Assembly: GCA_963920665.1 (NCBI GenBank)
Contig: OY987269.1
Span: 18,912,501 to 18,976,500, forward strand
DNA: 64,000 bases
Direction: 5' to 3'
From: Straminergon stramineum
Taxonomy: Eukaryota; Streptophyta; Bryopsida; Hypnales; Calliergonaceae
Below the pieces are notes generated by a model, which did no database searches, was not told the DNA's origin, and saw only the letters and a list, made by a program, of their open reading frames with translations. Position numbers and translations under genes: made by a program. Positions 60,481 to 64,000 of the stretch are shown here, in pieces. Each line of letters starts with the position of its first letter. The first letter of the stretch is position 1.

Positions 60481-60621
60481 CCCATAGTGGACACTAATGA
60501 GAGCAAGCTAGCTTATAGTGGAAAAAATTGTATTGGTGGTGTACATTTCAAGTTCTGAAATATAAACCACCATTATAAATTTCCCTACAATAAGCTTGCT
60601 CTCTTCAGTGTCCGCAATGGG
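60481..60621. mobile_element. Palindromic MITE-like element upstream of IQD
   Basis: A 141-bp near-palindrome. Termini CCCATAGTGGACACTAATGA and the complement of CCCATTGCGGACACTGAAGA; the arms also share GAGAGCAAGCT, GGAAA..TTGTAT/TTATAATGGTGGT. The centre is near 60551. It lies in the presumed 5' UTR intron. No clear target duplication. Confidence 0.65.
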
Positions 60622-60903
60622 TCTGTCAACTTGAGAGTATATCCACAAACCAAACACTACAGTGAGCATACTCGAAATTGCACAACTATCAGCTTGAAGG
60701 AAAAGAAAACTACATTACCCCTCAAATGGGTTTGAATCTAAACTTCCCAATGAAATGTTTAGCCTTCAGTTCGCTCAAGTTGTTAAAACACTGCTAAACG
60801 TGTTTAAAAATTCAAATTTAACATTGCAAATTATTCACATTTTCTGTAGCAACAAAAACGCTTTGCTGTAAGTTTTGCTAAATTTAGTCACACTTGTGGA
60901 CAC

Positions 60904-61650
60904 TAATGCAAACTACTCAATCACCAAAGAAAGGAAGAGCTTCGTTGAGATGGATTTCACCTTTCGAGAGCAGCTGCGTCGCAAGCTGACTGCCTTGCTC
61001 ACTCTTCAGCCAACACTCAACATTTGAAGCAGAAATAACACCACCAGCTCTACTATTGTTCCATAACTCAAAGGCTCCCGGAAGCTGATAATCAGGACGA
61101 ACTACAATCACCTGTAGGAGCTCTCTCAGCGCACGAGATTACTTACATCCTAGACCGCAGTTTGAAACCCAGGAAAGAAACAAAACACACAAAAAAAAAA
61201 TCAACGCCTCACGTCCAAGTCTCCCTCCACAAGAATATGAATTCACAGTTCACCGTGCCTCCCAGAATTCAAAAAGTGTCTCGAAGAAAGCTACACCCGA
61301 AACCGAAGTCACGAATTACGTACAGCGAGAGAAACCAAAGAAAAACAGCGTACAAGCCCACGAACTTAACCTCCCCTACACTTGCTTCCCAAACCCCGAA
61401 ATGGAGCCCCCAATTCAGCAGCTCAACAACCAACAACCAACAGGTCTCCCAAGTCCCAACTCCCAAAGGAGTCAAGCCAAAGTAAGCCGAAACTAATGTC
61501 CAACCTCGAGTCCGACGTGCAGCCTCGAGCCGCAGACTCCAAGCATGCAAACAAACCCAACGAACTTTCCCCCACACGAACAAAACGCAGAGTTCAAAAG
61601 TTCAAACTTCCTGAGGAGTCAGGCTACAGAAAGACGTAGCAGCTACTATC
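60904..61650 (-). promoter_or_regulatory. Probable non-coding 5' exons of the IQD gene
   Basis: Two blocks of exon-like composition. The minus-strand donor GGAT|GTAAGT at 61148/61147 and the acceptor CTCCTACAG ending at 61111 frame a short intron. The downstream block (about 60904-61110) ends near TGATTGA|GTAGTT. The blocks hold very short upstream reading frames (for example ATG GAA CAA TAG). A 64-codon open stretch at 60917-61111 has no ATG. Exon ends are predictions. Confidence 0.45.
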
Positions 61651-61684
61651 AATAGGGACATTGTTTGTATTGTATTGTACAGTA

Positions 61685-61696
61685 CATATACATATA
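61685..61696 (-). promoter_or_regulatory. TATA-like element for the IQD transcript
   Basis: On the minus strand the sequence reads TATATGTATATG, about 35 bases before the start of the exon-like block at ~61650. Position and composition suit a plant TATA box. Confidence 0.4.
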
Positions 61697-62913
61697 CAGT
61701 AGAGGAGCGACATGTACTGAGGGAGCCTGATGGATGGCAGGCAAGCAGTCAGTCAGTCAGGGACGAGCTCCGGCCGGGGGAGAATTTGAATTTTGTTCGT
61801 CAGTGGAGGTAAGTTAGTTGGGCTTCAGTTAAGGTGCTGGAATTTGTTGCAAAAGCTTTGAGCTAGTGGTTCGAGTTATAAGTGAGTTTAAGTTAAGAGT
61901 GAAATTGAAGAGCGGAAGTGCATGATGGAATTGTGCAGAGGGGGGAAGTGGATAATAAGCTGAAGTTCTGTTAACTTAACTTACAAATATATGATGATCT
62001 CCGAGAGACGGTGATTGAAGGAGGGTCTGCACTCTGCAAGGAAGGCTGCAACTGAACGAACTTCACTTCACTGAAGGAGCAGTTTTGGCAGAGGAGGGAG
62101 AATTTGAAAACTGAGAGAGCTGCACGTGTGGGACTGGGGGAGTGGAGTACTGATGAAACTAGTCGCGGGGGAGCGGACTTGCAACTTAAGTTAAGTTACT
62201 GTAAGCTTACTTGGGCTTTACTCTGCGGGATTGTGGCTTTTGTACTGATGTGTGCTTTTTAGCTGGTGGCATTCTCTCACTCTCTCCGTGGTTTTTCTCT
62301 CAAGGTTTGTTCTACCAAAATTGGAATATAATTATCCCCTAAGCTCTACAACATCCATTTTCTGGGCGATGAACATATTGAAACTTGAGTTTCATCCTCC
62401 TAACTACTTGGATGAATATTATTCTAACTTGTGGAGATACATTATCAAGTTACTTGTTGTCCTATCTAAGGGTTGGATTTGGTGTTATTAGAGTACATAT
62501 TTATCTAAAATTACAAATGTGCAAGGATGTCAAGTGGTCAAATTGTATTGGCTTTAGTTCAAAACTATATTTTGCCAAAATGAGGTCATAGATTTGAAAA
62601 ACTCAAAAATTTCAAAAAATCACCATGCGAAGAGAACTTCATTTTAAATCCATTCCAACAAGATTTACTCAAAAAATGATAATATTTTGCTTGTAATTGA
62701 ATTTTGAAGGAATTTTGGAATTCTCTTTCAATATTTATAAAAAAGAAAAAAGATTGGTTAGAGCATTGGTGAATCTAATCATACAAATGGAATCGACAAA
62801 TCAAATTCTACAACTTTTATTTGTATATCAATTCCAAAATATTCTTTCAAATAGCACTTTATAATGATTTTCACAATTTTTCAATTACGGAGATGAATTT
62901 GGACATTTAGGGG
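61697..62913. other. IQD upstream DNA and intergenic region
   Basis: 61700-62240 is GC-intermediate with repeated AAGTTAAGTTA words and a CAGTCAGTCAGTCAG run (61747). Beyond that it is AT-rich. The right edge, GGACATTTAGGGGTTAA, looks like the end of another TTAA-type element whose left end might be TTATCCCCTAAGC at 62332; this is not certain. Confidence 0.4.
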
Positions 62914-63125
62914 TTAACCTTGGAAAGATGAGCTGGTCACCGTGGAAATCAACCTTTTTGGTATTGTGTGAATCATTTGCTTAAACAATGGAGGTCAAAC
63001 TACTGTACAAGACCTCTCTTTTTTACTCCAAATTTTAAGGATGAACCTCTACACTTGTGTCCTACTTAGAAGGTTCTCTATCATCTATCAAACACTTAGT
63101 GTCCACAATATCCTTTTAGGATTAA
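62914..63125 (-). mobile_element. TTAA-type element, group A copy 7
   Basis: TTAA at 62914 and 63122. Reverse orientation: tail CCTTGGAAAGATGAGCTGGTCACCGTGG first, then GGAGGTCAAACTACTGTACAAGA, GATGAACC, TGTCCTACTTAGA, head GTGTCCACAATATCC. Shares both boundary TTAAs with neighbours. Confidence 0.8.
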
Positions 63126-63271
63126 ACCTAGAAGGATACAAACCTTCATGATCAGGGTTGTCACTGAAACGTTCTAATTATTGGACCAATTGGTGTATTT
63201 TTGTTTCTATACAATGAATAGTAAAGTCATCCATAAGAAACTTTGGGTCCTCAAAGTCATTTTAAGATTAA
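63122..63271 (+). mobile_element. TTAA-type element, group B copy 3, 150 bp
   Basis: TTAA at 63122 and 63268. Starts ACCTAGAAGGAT; interior TTGTCACTGAAACG, TTGGACCAATTGGTGTATTTTTG, AATAGTAAAGTCATCC. First of three adjoining B copies. Confidence 0.7.
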
Positions 63272-63401
63272 CCTTAAAAAGAAGAGATTTGTTTCTGAGG
63301 TACTTTGCCAAAGATGATTGCTTTTTCATTCATCATTTCTACAATGATTTGAAAAATCATCCATCAACCACTTTTTGAACTTAATGCCATTCTAGGATTA
63401 A
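63268..63401 (+). mobile_element. TTAA-type element, group B copy 4, 134 bp
   Basis: TTAA at 63268 and 63398. Interior TTTGCCAAAGATGATTGC, TTTCTACAATGATTTGAAAAATCATCCATCAACCAC aligns with the neighbours; slightly shortened. Confidence 0.65.
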
Positions 63402-63543
63402 CGTGAAAGAACAACTTATCACTATGGTGTTTTGCCAAAAATGAATAGATTTTTGAACCAAGAGGTACATTTTCCATTTCTATAGTGATTTGGAAAGTCA
63501 TTCATCAACCAACTTTTGGGACTTAATGTCCTTACATGGTTAA
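63398..63543 (+). mobile_element. TTAA-type element, group B copy 5, 146 bp
   Basis: TTAA at 63398 and 63540. Interior TTTGCCAAAAATGAATAG, ACCAAGAGGTACATTTTCC, TTTCTATAGTGATTTGGAAAGTCATTCATC. Confidence 0.65.
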
Positions 63544-63772
63544 GAGTGGCAACCAATATTATGTCAATCCAACACTACAAACATCTCTCTAAATGTATTG
63601 TTATTTTCATGGGTGTAAAATTAGAACTTAAGATCACTATTGTTGGACATGGAGTAAAAATTAAATATAGTGGAGACAAGGATATTTAGAGAAGGACTTT
63701 GGATGAATGAAATAGAGAACATTAGAAGTAGGATGAAAGATAAAAGATATAATGTGTCACAACCAAGCATGC
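63544..63772. other. AT-rich spacer, no feature seen
   Basis: No gene or bounded repeat recognised between group B copies 5 and 6. Confidence 0.5.
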
Positions 63773-63921
63773 TTAAGTCTGGAAGGACATTGGCCTAAGA
63801 CCAATGTAGTCATACAAAAGGGATTTCATTTTTGGTCCAATAAGTACATTTTTTATTATTGCAATAATCTAGTTAGTAATCCATTAGCCACTTTCCAGCC
63901 TCCACATCTTTATAGGGTTAA
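63773..63921 (+). mobile_element. TTAA-type element, group B copy 6, 149 bp
   Basis: TTAA at 63773 and 63918. Starts GTCTGGAAGGACATTGGCC; interior ACCAATGTAGTCATAC and TTTTTGGTCCAATAAGTACATT match copy 2 (54590) in reverse; ends CATCTTTATAGGG. Confidence 0.75.
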
Positions 63922-64000
63922 AAAATAAAATCTATGGAATTGGTTCACCTCTTCTTTTGTTCAAATTGATACGGATTTGATAATTGAAAAAATTCAATGT

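Noticed and set aside
62332..62917. Another complete TTAA element ending at 62917
   Set aside because: The right end (ATTTAGGGGTTAA) is convincing, but the proposed left end has TTAT and the interiors do not clearly match group C.
1..64000. LTR retrotransposons or LINEs
   Set aside because: No reverse transcriptase, integrase or gag-like frame and no pair of long terminal repeats with a primer-binding site was found; one poly(A) tract (6491) is not enough.

Overview
The window is plant nuclear DNA: very AT-rich, with few genes, plant-type GT-AG introns and a dense layer of small DNA-transposon remnants. Two of its three genes belong to families I recognise: a Rab geranylgeranyltransferase beta subunit and an IQ67-domain (IQD) calmodulin-binding protein. 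IQD proteins with a C-terminal DUF4005 segment point to a land plant. I cannot fix the lineage; three genes in 64 kb with short introns only says a moderately large, repeat-rich genome.

Layout. 1-14.8 kb: no gene; a foldback repeat (345-1165), a GC-rich block (4.2-4.5 kb), a poly(A) tract (6.49 kb), a nested set of small elements (11.4-12.2 kb) and a tandem duplication (13.2-13.7 kb). 15.0-19.6 kb (+): a nine-exon Rab-GGTase beta gene with perfect splice signals but two in-frame stops, so most likely a young pseudogene. 20.4-45 kb: repeats and scattered GC-richer patches without recognisable genes. 45.8-47.8 kb (+): a three-exon gene for a WD40-like protein of 479 residues. 49.6-55.4 kb: a large foldback with an internal 63-bp minisatellite, more transposon remnants and a Stowaway-type MITE. 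56.1-60.1 kb (-): a six-exon IQD gene (500 residues) with probable non-coding 5' exons up to about 61.65 kb. 62-64 kb: a chain of small elements joined end to end.

The most interesting system is a set of short non-autonomous elements, at least 19 copies in six groups (here called A, B, C, D, E, H). They start with CCC(C/T), end with (A/G)GGG and are bounded by TTAA. TTAA duplication plus a CCC terminus is the signature of piggyBac-like transposons, a group not usually listed among land-plant transposons. The elements share boundary TTAAs, form back-to-back palindromes and end-to-end chains, and two groups share a sub-terminal GGAC/GTCC mini-palindrome. One copy carries a CACTA-like MITE, and a second copy in this window provides the matching empty site.

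The three genes are not an operon and show no functional link. All calls come from reading the sequence; no database search was run.
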